DNA of 64,000 nt from NCBI RefSeq assembly GCF_041080625.1, contig NZ_CP163518.1, positions 9,913,501 through 9,977,500 of the forward strand, written 5' to 3'. The notes below the pieces were generated by a model. It was given only the letters and a program-made list of their open reading frames with translations, had not been told where the DNA came from and searched no databases. This document shows, one piece after another, positions 36,935 through 44,826 of the stretch. The translations under genes and the position numbers were made by a program. The stretch is from Streptomyces sp. CG1 (GTDB taxonomy: Bacteria; Actinomycetota; Actinomycetes; Streptomycetales; Streptomycetaceae). Numbering within the stretch: the stretch's first letter is position 1; each line of letters opens with the position of its first letter.

Positions 36935-37642
36935 ATGCAGCACCGCAGCACCATCCGCCTCGCCGCGTCCGCGACAGCCGTGATCGCCGCCGCACTGTCA
37001 CTGACGGCGTGCAATCCGGGCGATGACCACGGGGCGGCCAAGACGTCCACCCCGGCCCCGGCCTCCGCCACCCAGACCGCCCCCGCCACTGAGAGCCCCG
37101 CCCCCACGGCCCCGTCGGCCTCGAGATCCTCCGGCGGCGGCACGTCGACGGCTCCGGGCGCCCCCGCCTCTCCCATATCCGGCACCTCGGCCGGCACGAA
37201 GCCGACGTGCTCGGTGTCGGCCGTGAACGCGACGGCCCACCAGGCGGCCAACCGTCCCGACGGCACCGGTACGGGCGCGGCGATCGTCGAGTTCACCAAC
37301 GTCTCCGGACACACCTGCGTCCTGCGGGGCCACCCGACGGTGGCCGGAGCGGGCAACGGTTCCCCCGAGCACAACAGCCCGCTGAAGGTGACCCCCACGG
37401 GCATCGCGTCGGCCGTGCGCCTCGCGCCGGGCGGCAAGGCATGGGTGAAACTGACCTTCCACCAGGTCCAGGGCGAGGCCGACGGATACTGCGTGTCCGG
37501 CGCGAAGCCCGTCGTCTACCCGACGCTCGTGGTCGGACTGCCCGGCTCGGGGGCGCACCAAGTCGCTCTCTCGGACGGTGAGTTCGCCGAGTGCGACAAC
37601 ATCGTCACCGCGACCGCGGTCTCGGCGGCGAAGCCTTCCTGA
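36935..37642 (+). CDS. DUF4232 secreted lipoprotein
   Basis: 235 residues. Lipobox LTAC with Cys26 after a short signal sequence. A Ser/Thr/Pro/Ala-rich spacer of about 70 residues leads to a DUF4232 domain (CSVSAVNATAHQAANRPDGTGTGAAIVEFTNVSGHTCVLRGHPTV, then GGKAWVKLTFHQV and CVSGAKPVVYPTLVV), an immunoglobulin-like fold common on the Streptomyces surface. ATG at 36935 with GGGGGA before it. Function unknown; closed by its own terminator. Confidence 0.9.
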   Translation: MQHRSTIRLAASATAVIAAALSLTACNPGDDHGAAKTSTPAPASATQTAPATESPAPTAPSASRSSGGGTSTAPGAPASPISGTSAGTKPTCSVSAVNATAHQAANRPDGTGTGAAIVEFTNVSGHTCVLRGHPTVAGAGNGSPEHNSPLKVTPTGIASAVRLAPGGKAWVKLTFHQVQGEADGYCVSGAKPVVYPTLVVGLPGSGAHQVALSDGEFAECDNIVTATAVSAAKPS

Positions 37643-37656
37643 CCGGCACTCGACCA

Positions 37657-37696
37657 GCGGGCGGCCCCGGCGAAGACGGCGGCCGGGGCCGCCCGC
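37657..37696 (+). terminator. Terminator hairpin after the DUF4232 gene
   Basis: GCGGGCGGCCCCGGC (37657-37671) pairs perfectly with GCCGGGGCCGCCCGC (37682-37696), ten-base loop, 15 bp after the stop. Confidence 0.85.
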
Positions 37697-38045
37697 TCCA
37701 CCAGTGTGATCCGGTGGGGCATCGACGTATCGCTGTATCGACGGGTCCCCGTCCGGGCCGCCCGCGGCCAGACACAGGAGGGCAGGCGGCGCGGTGAGGT
37801 CCTGGGCAGGCCGGCGGCAGAGGACCGCCGCGCCCGCCTGCGCGTACCGCTCGTCCAGGCCACCGGACAGAGCGCCCGAGCGGGCGCGGTGGCGGTAGCC
37901 AAGGAACACCGCCGGCTGCCTTTCAAACACCGAGCGGGGCAGCATGCCCAGGGGCGCGGGGAACTGCGCGACCAGCCACCACGCACCCGCAGCCGCCCCA
38001 CGCCCCACGGCCCGCACCCCAACGGCGCAACTGCGAACGGCCCCT
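37697..38045. other. Intergenic region before blaB, containing the second intergenic repeat
   Basis: About 350 bases between convergent genes. On the minus strand a frame reads FLGYRHRARSGALSGGLDER and on to a CLAAGGPDGDP stretch; it looks protein-like but has no start or recognised family, possibly an old remnant. The repeat at 37949-37992 ends the region. Confidence 0.35.
37949..37992. repeat. Intergenic repeat, copy 2
   Basis: Shares the uninterrupted 30-base core with the copy at 2808-2850, in the same orientation relative to the window, then diverges slightly (CACGCACCCGCAG instead of GACGCGCCGCAG). Located 54 bp from the 3' end of the minus-strand blaB gene. Confidence 0.75.
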
Positions 38046-38981
38046 TCACCGGCGCAGCACCTCAAACGCCTCCCGCCCCGCCACCCCGATCGCAAGGTCG
38101 ACATCCGGCGCAAGCCCCGCGCAGCGGTCCGCACGGGTGAGCGCGGCAACGGCCACCCGGTCCCCGGACTCCGCCTCGACCACGCCGATCTCATGCCGCA
38201 GATGCAGAAACGTGCCGGTCTTACCGCTCCACCGCAGCGTGTCCGTCCGCAGCTCACTCGCCAGCCGCTGCGTGAAGACCTGCAGCCCCATCAGCCGCCG
38301 CAGCTCAGCCGTGGCCGACGGGACGGAAACCTCGTCGCACCACACCCGCCGCAGCAGTTCGACGAGCGCCGCGGCCGTGCCGACGTTGGCGTATGCCGGG
38401 TCCAGGGTCTCGATGGTGTGCCGGCCGGCCCGCTCGTCCCGGAGGGCCAGTTCCAGCGCGAGTGAGAAGTCGTTGCCGGCGGCACCGGCGGCGCACTCGT
38501 ACATGTGGTTCATCCGGTGCCGCATCCGGATCTCCCCGAGCCCCCAGGCGCGCAGCCGCTCGTCCACATCTGCCGCCGGCACCAGATCGAGCACGGTGTC
38601 GGCCGCGGCGTTGTCGCTCACCGACAGCATCATCAGCAGCAGATCACCGACGGCCACGCTGGCCGGGTGGCGGAACGCCGCGAGCCCGGTGGGACCGACA
38701 CTGCTCCTCGCCGGGTCGACCACCACCGGTGTCGCCGGGTCGAGGTCCCCGGTCGCGATCCGGTCCAGTACGACGAGGGCGAGCGGCACCTTCACCACCG
38801 ACGCCAGTGGCATCAACTCCCCGATGCCGAAGCCGAGTTGTTCGCCCGTGTCAAGGTTCCGGGCGAGGAACGAGCCGCGCATGCCAAGGGCCGCCCAGTC
38901 CGTGGCGATCGCCTCGGCGACGTCCCGGAGGGCTCCGTCGTCCCCGACGCACACCGGATGATGCACAGGTGCCGCGCTCAT
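38046..38981 (-). CDS. blaB: BlaB-like serine beta-lactamase-fold regulatory protein
   Basis: 311 residues without a signal peptide, so probably cytoplasmic. Penicillin-recognising motifs are present: S61-VV-K64 in LASVVKVPLAL, SDN at 122-124, and KTG at 254-256. I see no clear counterpart of the class A deacylating glutamate. In Streptomyces cacaoi, blaA (LysR) and blaB (a penicillin-recognising-fold protein required for induction) lie divergently from the beta-lactamase gene blaL; this locus has that same order. It starts by ATGA overlap with the LysR gene. Likely role: sensing of beta-lactam or a cell-wall signal for induction of the enzyme at 40107. Confidence 0.85.
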   Translation of the reverse strand: MSAAPVHHPVCVGDDGALRDVAEAIATDWAALGMRGSFLARNLDTGEQLGFGIGELMPLASVVKVPLALVVLDRIATGDLDPATPVVVDPARSSVGPTGLAAFRHPASVAVGDLLLMMLSVSDNAAADTVLDLVPAADVDERLRAWGLGEIRMRHRMNHMYECAAGAAGNDFSLALELALRDERAGRHTIETLDPAYANVGTAAALVELLRRVWCDEVSVPSATAELRRLMGLQVFTQRLASELRTDTLRWSGKTGTFLHLRHEIGVVEAESGDRVAVAALTRADRCAGLAPDVDLAIGVAGREAFEVLRR

Positions 38982-39973
38982 CCGCGTGCCGCCAGCCGCG
39001 CCGCTACGTCCTCGGCGCCGGTCCCGATGCCCGGTGGCGTGCCCGGCTCGCGGGCCGCTCCCACGGCGGACGCCAGCAGCGGGACCAGCCAGTGCGGCAC
39101 GTCCGCCGTACCGGCCCGGTCCGGGGCGGCGCCCACGTCGTAGCCCCGGTGCAGTGACCGGTCGCCGAGGGGCGCCCACCGTGCCCCGTGCTGTCGCGCG
39201 AACGGCTCGGCGCACAGCAGCAGGGCCCGCCCGGCCAGCGTCTCGGCGAGTGCGGTGGCCGCGGGACCGGCAGGCCTGAACCGGCCCGGGGGAAGCCCGG
39301 CCCGGGCCGCGGCACGCTGCAGCCGGTCCTCGTGCGCGGGCACATGATCCTCCGCCAGGGTCAACACGGGGAGCGGGGCGGTGAGTTCCGCTCTGCGGCC
39401 ACGGCGGGGCCGGAGGTCCTCCAGCTGGACCGCGCGCCGTGCGCCGCCGAGGGCGGGGACCCGGCCCCCGTCCGCCACCTCCGGCTCCGGCGCGGACGCC
39501 AGACCCAGCGGTACCAGGTACGCGCCCCGCTCCGGCACAACCCGCACCAGAGCGTAGGCCAGCGAGCCGTCGGCCAGCCCGGACACCCTTTCCCGCGGCG
39601 GCAGTTCACACATGCCGAGGGTGATTCCGTGCTCGGCGCCGGCGCGGATCGCGCGAGCCAGCGCCGCCGGGGCACAGTGCGCGGGCACCCCGACGGCCCG
39701 CAGCCGCGCCCGCCCGGCCGCACCGGCGACCTGCCGCAGCCGCTGCGTCCGGTCCAGCACGTCCCGCGCATACGGCAGCAGCAGCATCCCCAGCTCCGTG
39801 GTCGTGATCTGCCGCCGCGAACGGTCGAACAACGGGCCGCCGAAGTGCTCCTCCAGCGTCTTGATGCGACGGCTGAGCAGCGGCTGCGCGATGCCGAGCC
39901 GGTCGGCAGCCCGGGAGAAGCTCACTTCGTCGGCCGTGGCGACGTACGCCTCCAGGTGCGCCAGGAGATCCAC
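38978..39973 (-). CDS. blaA: LysR-type activator of the beta-lactamase gene (BlaA-like)
   Basis: 331 residues, GTG start at 39973. N-terminal LysR helix-turn-helix: LEAYVATADEVSFSRAADRLGIAQPLLSRRIKTLEEHFGGPLFDRSRRQITTTELG. The effector domain follows (GITLGMCELPPRERVSGLADGSLAYALV). It is divergent from the class A beta-lactamase gene with 133 bp between, and overlaps blaB by four bases. The arrangement equals blaA-blaB/blaL of S. cacaoi, from which activator function is inferred. Confidence 0.9.
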   Translation of the reverse strand: MDLLAHLEAYVATADEVSFSRAADRLGIAQPLLSRRIKTLEEHFGGPLFDRSRRQITTTELGMLLLPYARDVLDRTQRLRQVAGAAGRARLRAVGVPAHCAPAALARAIRAGAEHGITLGMCELPPRERVSGLADGSLAYALVRVVPERGAYLVPLGLASAPEPEVADGGRVPALGGARRAVQLEDLRPRRGRRAELTAPLPVLTLAEDHVPAHEDRLQRAAARAGLPPGRFRPAGPAATALAETLAGRALLLCAEPFARQHGARWAPLGDRSLHRGYDVGAAPDRAGTADVPHWLVPLLASAVGAAREPGTPPGIGTGAEDVAARLAARG

Positions 39974-39979
39974 CCCCTA

Positions 39980-40000
39980 CTCATATCAATAAGGCATGAG
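39980..40000. promoter_or_regulatory. Candidate LysR/BlaA operator in the bla divergent region
   Basis: CTCAT (39980-39984) and ATGAG (39996-40000) form an inverted repeat with an AT-rich centre (ATCAATAAGGC), a typical interrupted LysR dyad, placed 7 bp from the blaA start and about 110 bp from the blaL start. ATGAG recurs at about 40024, possibly an additional half-site. Confidence 0.55.
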
Positions 40001-40106
40001 GTGTTCAAACTTCACTCTTGGACATGAGTGCGCAGCTGGTGCTTCGCTGTCCGCGTCGAAGATCCAGGAAGCCGACCGACGGCGGACGACCGGAAGGACT
40101 GCGCCC

Positions 40107-41036
40107 ATGACCAGCCCCCACCACCCCACCCCCGTGGCCCGGCGCCGCCTGCTCAGGGCGGGCCTCGCCGTCACCACCGCGGCCGTCGCCGCCGGTGCGG
40201 TCCCCGCGCCCGCCGCATCGGCGGCCCCGGACCCCGAACGCCGTGGTGCCGAGGCCGAGTTGACCGAGCTGGAGCGACGGCACGGCGCGCGGCTCGGCGT
40301 CCACGCGCGCAATGTCCGCACCGGGCGGACCGTGTCCCACCGGGCGGGGGAGCGGTTCGCGATGTGCTCGACGTTCAAGGCGTTCGCCGCGGCGGCGGTG
40401 CTGCGCGATCACGGTGACTGCGCGCCGCTGGACGCGGTGATCCACTACCCGCCGCACGACATCCTGCCCCACTCGCCGCGCACCGAGGAGCACGTGGACA
40501 CCGGTATGACGGTGGCCGACCTGTGTGCGGCGGCGATCCAGTACAGCGACAACGCGGCGGGCAATCTGCTGCTGCGCCAGATCGGCGGACCCGCCGGACT
40601 CACCCGCTTCTTCCGCTCGCTGGGCGACGGGACGAGCCGACTCGACCGGTGGGAGCCGGAGCTGAACACGGCGATTCCCGGCGACCCGCGTGACACCACG
40701 ACTCCCGTGGCCCTCGGCCGCAGCTTCGAGCGGCTGACCCTGGGCCGGGCGCTCGCCCGCGGCGACCGGGCACAGCTCGTCACCTGGTTGAAGGGCAACA
40801 CCACCAGCGCCGCACGGTTCGGCGCCGGACTGCCGCGCGACTGGGTGCTGGCGGACAAGACCGGCACCGGCGACTACGGGACCGCCAACGACATCGGCGT
40901 GGCCTGGACGAGCCGGGGGACGCCGGTCCTGCTGACCGTACTGTCGACCAGGACCGCCCGGGACGCGGCGGCGGACGACGCGCTCGTTGCGGAGGCGGCC
41001 CGGATCGTGGCCCGCGTCCTCGCGCCGGGGGAGTGA
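40107..41036 (+). CDS. blaL: Class A beta-lactamase, Tat-exported
   Basis: 309 residues. Twin-arginine type signal (ARRRLLRAGLAVTTAAVAAG, cleavage near AASA). All class A motifs are present: S88-TF-K91, SDN at 147-149, Glu183 in the omega-loop motif RWEPELN, and KTG at 251-253. GGAAGGA precedes the ATG. Expected to hydrolyse penicillins outside the cell. The gene is divergent from blaA-blaB, which probably control it. Confidence 0.96.
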   Translation: MTSPHHPTPVARRRLLRAGLAVTTAAVAAGAVPAPAASAAPDPERRGAEAELTELERRHGARLGVHARNVRTGRTVSHRAGERFAMCSTFKAFAAAAVLRDHGDCAPLDAVIHYPPHDILPHSPRTEEHVDTGMTVADLCAAAIQYSDNAAGNLLLRQIGGPAGLTRFFRSLGDGTSRLDRWEPELNTAIPGDPRDTTTPVALGRSFERLTLGRALARGDRAQLVTWLKGNTTSAARFGAGLPRDWVLADKTGTGDYGTANDIGVAWTSRGTPVLLTVLSTRTARDAAADDALVAEAARIVARVLAPGE

Positions 41037-41090
41037 GCATCCCACACCCCTGTTGGTCACTCATCTGAATAGGAATCATGTACGCGACAG

Positions 41091-41119
41091 TTGACGCGCC
41101 CATGGCACCTCTTTACGGT
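41091..41119 (+). promoter_or_regulatory. Promoter-like sequence retained upstream of the pectate lyase remnant
   Basis: TTGACG (41091-41096), 17 bp, TACGGT (41114-41119), a reasonable housekeeping Streptomyces promoter. The coding remnant of PL9 starts only about 25 bp later in mid-protein, so promoter and gene body have been brought together by a deletion. Confidence 0.45.
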
Positions 41120-41143
41120 CGGTGGGCCCACGCGCCACCGGCG

Positions 41144-41730
41144 AGAACGCAGACGGTTTCGCCTCGAAGCTCACTACGGGCACCGGGAACGTCTTCCGCT
41201 ACGACGTCTCCCACAACAACATCGACGACGGCTGGGACCTCTACACCAACGACGACACCGGGGCCATCGGCCCGGTGACCATCGAGTACTCCCTGTCGTA
41301 CTGCAACGGCACGCTCACCGACGGCACCACGAACGTCAACGGTGACCGCAACGGCTACAAGCTCGGCGGCGACGACATCGCGGTCAACCACATCGTGCGG
41401 CACGACATCGCCTACAAGAACGGCCACCACGGGTTCACGTACAACAGCAACCCGGGCACGATGGCCATCTCCAGCAACGTGAGCATCGACAACACCGAGC
41501 GGAACTTCGCCTTCGACAACGGCACTTCGGTGTTCCGCAGCAACACCTCGTGCCGCTTCGCCGTCACCGGCTCGACCGACAAGACCGCCGGCGACGCCGA
41601 CAGCTCCGACCAGTTCTGGACCGGCAGCAACGGCTCCCGCTGCTCCGCGTACTCAGGGGCCCTCGGCTGGTCCTTCGCCTCGGACGGGCACCTCGTGGTG
41701 ACCTTCGGCGGCACCGTCGTCACGCCGTAG
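41144..41730 (+). pseudogene. C-terminal remnant of a PL9-type secreted pectate lyase
   Basis: Starts in mid-protein with GENADGFASKLTTGTGNVF and runs about 195 codons through right-handed beta-helix sequence (YDVSHNNIDDGWDLYTND, NGYKLGGDDIAVNHIVRHDIAYKNGHHGF, MAISSNVSIDNTERNFAF) to a natural-looking stop after GGTVVTP. The NADGFASK and DDGWDLY segments are diagnostic of PL9 pectate lyases. The signal peptide and N-terminal half are missing and there is no proper start. Without them it cannot be exported. Confidence 0.8.
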
Positions 41731-41774
41731 CCCCGCACGGCCCCGGGAGCGCCGTCAGCTCCTCGGGCGCGGTG

Positions 41775-42048
41775 TGCCTGGCTCCACGGCCGAGAGATCG
41801 TCCGTGCCGGCGGCCTCGACTGGACGGTGCTCCGGCCCGCCGGCCTGTTCGGCACGAGCGAGGGGAGCGACTACCGGCTGGCCCCGTACCGGCTGCCCGG
41901 ACGGTTCACCGCACGGGTCGGCCTCGCGCACGCACTCGTGCGCGAGGCCGGAAGCGAGGAGCATCTGCGCACCTGTCTCGACGTACGCACCACCGAAGGC
42001 ACCCCGCGCCTCCTCGAGATGATCAGAAAGGAGGCGTTCGGCAGGTGA
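41775..42048 (+). pseudogene. C-terminal remnant of an NmrA/SDR-like NAD(P)-binding protein
   Basis: One frame reads REIVRAGGLDWTVLRPAGLF, then EGSDYRLAPYRLPGRFTARV, then EMIRKEAFGR and a stop. The WTVLRPAGLF segment is characteristic of atypical SDR/NmrA-like proteins just after the active-site helix. The N-terminal Rossmann part is missing; the sequence follows the PL9 remnant within about 50 bp. Confidence 0.65.
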
Positions 42049-42060
42049 GGAGTGGTCCGG

Positions 42061-42450
42061 TTACGACGGCCAGCCGCCGTAGGGGACGGTCAGCAGTTCC
42101 ATGGCGTGGCCCGCCGGGTCCAGGAAGTACACGCCGCGGCCGCCGTCGTTGTGGTTGATCGTGCCGGGCTGCTTCTGGTGCGGGTCCGCCCAGTGCTCCA
42201 TGCCGCGTTCGACGATCCGCTCGTACGCGGCGTCGAACTCCTCCTCGGAGACCAGGAACGCGTAGTGCTGTGGCGTGATCCGGTCCTCGGGGGCGGTGGC
42301 GTAGTCCAGCGTGACTCCGTTGCCGAGGGTGACCGCGACGAACGGGCCCCACTCCTTGGCGGTCCCGAGACCGAGCAGCTCGGTGAAGAAGTCGGCGGAC
42401 TCCCGGTTGTTCCGGGCGTGGACGATGGTGTGGTTCAACTCGACTGACAA
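42061..42450 (-). CDS. VOC-family (glyoxalase/dioxygenase-like) protein
   Basis: 129 residues from the TTG at 42450, which has GGGAGG correctly spaced; an in-frame ATG at 42483 would add 11 residues. Starts LSVELNHTIVHARNNRESADFF, the usual first beta-alpha unit with metal-type His, and ends GVYFLDPAGHAMELLTVPYGG with the terminal H and E of the VOC fold. Single-domain dimeric type. Function within the superfamily cannot be assigned; it ends 12 bp from the NmrA-like remnant. Confidence 0.9.
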   Translation of the reverse strand: MSVELNHTIVHARNNRESADFFTELLGLGTAKEWGPFVAVTLGNGVTLDYATAPEDRITPQHYAFLVSEEEFDAAYERIVERGMEHWADPHQKQPGTINHNDGGRGVYFLDPAGHAMELLTVPYGGWPS

Positions 42451-42595
42451 GGAATCCTCCCAGTCATGTCCTGGCACCTCCATGCCTCACCCGGCCGGTG
42501 ACCGACACGCGATGCCATCTTCGATCTTAGCCCGGGGTACCACGAACGGCTCAACCGGCCATGAACTCGTTCATCCGCACAGCGTGCCGGGTGGA

Positions 42596-42692
<97 letters not shown>

Positions 42693-42783
42693 CAGTGACC
42701 GGATTCGGTTTCCAGTGCCGGTCACAGGAAGAACAGTGACAGGAGCCGCTGACACGGCGCTTACTCGCCGCTGACACAGGCCG

Positions 42784-43268
42784 TCAGGCGCCCCGGTGCA
42801 CGACGTGCCCGCCGGTCACGGTCAACACCACCGGCGACTCGGCGAGTTCGCCGCCGGACGCGTGCACAGGGTCGACGGGCAGCGCGGTGAGGTCGGCCCG
42901 GCGACCGGGTGCGACCCGGCCGGCGATGCCGGACTCGCCGGCGGCGGCCGCCGCGTGGCTGGTGCAGCCGTCCAGCGCCGGCAAGGGCGTGCGGCCCGGC
43001 CGGTGGGCCGCGGCGCCCTTCGGGCGGGGGGTCGTCGCCAGCACGGCCCGGACGTCGTAGTGCGCGATGGGCCAGTCCGAGCCGAGCGCGAGGGGGGCGC
43101 CCGCCTCCCGCAGGTCGCGCAACGGCCAGGCACGGGCAGCCCGGTCGCCGCCCAGCCGGCGGGACCACTCGTCGGTGCCGTCGTCGCAGGTGTACCTGGT
43201 GTGCGGCGACTGCAGCGAGGCCGCGACCCTCAACTCCACGAAGTGGGGCAGGAGTTCGTCCGAGGCGG
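42784..43268 (-). pseudogene. C-terminal remnant of a YtcJ-like amidohydrolase
   Basis: Reads SPHTRYTCDDGTDEWSRRLGG, then LREAGAPLALGSDWPIAHYD, then CTSHAAAAAGESGIAGRV, APGRRADLTALPVDPV and ends VVLTVTGGHVVHRGA. GSDWPI with the metal-binding Asp and the ADL-strand ending are typical of the YtcJ amidohydrolase group. The N-terminal half with the HxH metal site is missing; upstream the frame hits TAA next to an APC-permease fragment. Confidence 0.75.
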
Positions 43269-43269
43269 T

Positions 43270-43470
43270 TTAACCGGTCAGCGCCGGCAGCGCGGCGCCG
43301 ATGCCGACCGGGCGGCCGAGGCCGCGGGTGATGTAGGCGTTGAAGGCGTCGCCGCTGGCCACATGGCGGCTCATGGTGGTGAAGCCGACGGCGAAGACCG
43401 CGAGGGTCGGACCGGCGAGGAGATAGCCGACCGGCGCGCCGATACCGCCCAGCAGGATCGCGGGGGCACG
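43270..43470 (-). pseudogene. N-terminal remnant of an APC-family permease
   Basis: About 65 codons: GAPVGYLLAGPTLAVFAVGF, then MSRHVASGDAFNAYITRGLGRPVGIGAA and a TAA. The MSRxVxxxGAFxxYxxRGLGRPxG pattern is the TM2-TM3 region of amino-acid/polyamine APC permeases. Neither the true start nor the other ten helices remain. It abuts the amidohydrolase remnant; the two genes often stand side by side in Streptomyces, so one deletion probably removed the end of one and the start of the other. Confidence 0.65.
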
Positions 43471-43562
43471 GGCATACGGGGAGCCCTTCTGGCGGCGGAG
43501 GGGAGGGGGTCCCGGTGGTGGGGCGGCCGGAGCCGTACATCCGAAGGCTTTCGGTTTTCGCA

Positions 43563-43932
43563 ATGCAACCTGCCGTTGCCACCACGACGGTGCTCCACCT
43601 GGTCGACGACACGGGTGACTTCAGCGGCCCGCAGATCGCCCGGCGGCTCGGTGCGCAGACCGCTTCCGCGTACCAACGCGCGATGAGCCTGCTGCTCGAG
43701 GCCGGCTTCGACCGCGCCGGGATCACGCCGCTGGTCATCGCGCTGGAGAACCGGGTGCTGGGTTCCGCCCTCGACCTCGCCGCACCCGAGACGAGGTGGG
43801 AGCTGACGGACCTCACGTCCACCCCGCGCCTCGCGGACGCCCTCGCCGCCGTCGGCAAAGGCCGGGCCGACCGCGCCTTCGAGGTGGGGCTGGCCGCCTT
43901 CATGAACCACGCACGTGCGCTTCTCGGTGCAG
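43563..43932 (+). pseudogene. C-terminal remnant of a TetR-family regulator
   Basis: Reads QPAVATTTVLHLVDDTGDFS through LLLEAGFDRAGITPLVIALE, then VLGSALDLAAPE to FEVGLAAFMNHARALLG, which looks like the ligand-binding half of a TetR regulator. The DNA-binding half is absent. The frame runs without a stop into the following DinB gene. It was probably the divergent regulator of the APC permease whose fragment lies on the other strand. Confidence 0.5.
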
Positions 43933-43976
43933 TGCAATGCGGCCAATCTGACCTATATCCGCTCTACGGTGGGACC

Positions 43977-44508
43977 ATGGTCACTTCACCGGAAAGCCGC
44001 GCGTCCCTGCCGTCCGACGAGTCCGCCGAACTGCTCCAAGCCCTCGCAGAACAGCGGGAGTTGCTGCTCATCACGGTGCGTGGTCTGACCGACGCCGAGG
44101 CCGCCCGCCGGACCACGGTGAGCGAGCTGACGCTGGGCGGGATCGTCAAACGCCTGGGGCGCGGCGAGCGGGTGTGGGCGCAGATCATGGCGAAGGGCGA
44201 CGGCGAGGTGCCGGAGGGCGTGCTCGACCTCGGCCAGTACCGCATGGCGGACGGCGACACACTCGCCGGGCTGCTGGAGGAGTACGCGGCGGGGACCCGG
44301 CGATCGAGGAGGCTGTCCCGGCCGTGCCCGGCCTGGACCGGACCGGACCGTGCCGCTGCCCAGGACGCCCTGGTCCCCGCCCGAGACCGTGTACTGGTCC
44401 GCCCGGCGCATCGTGCTGCACCTGATCCGCGAGACGGCCCAGCACGCCGGGCACGCCGACATCATCCGGCAGGCGCTCGACGGGGCCAACACCACGGCGC
44501 AGCGGTGA
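43977..44508 (+). pseudogene. DinB-family protein with two frameshifts
   Basis: The first about 108 codons are normal for a DinB/DUF664 protein (SAELLQALAEQRELLLITVRGLTDAEA, GGIVKRLGRGERVWAQIMAKGDGEVPEG, YRMADGDTLAGLLEEYAA). At about 44300 the match moves to a second frame (IEEAVPAVPGLDRT), and at about 44350 to a third (VPLPRTPWSPPETVYW, then IVLHLIRETAQHAGHADIIR) that ends at a natural stop. Two small indels 50 bp apart disrupt an otherwise full-length gene. The His residues of the metal site (HL...HAGHAD) are in the last part. Confidence 0.75.
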
Positions 44509-44582
44509 GGGGCGGAACGGGTTTCCCAGTACCGCCAGTAACATGATCACCTTGGCTCCGGGTGTACCAGTCAGTCAACTAG

Positions 44583-44819
<237 letters not shown>

Positions 44820-44826
44820 TTTCACG

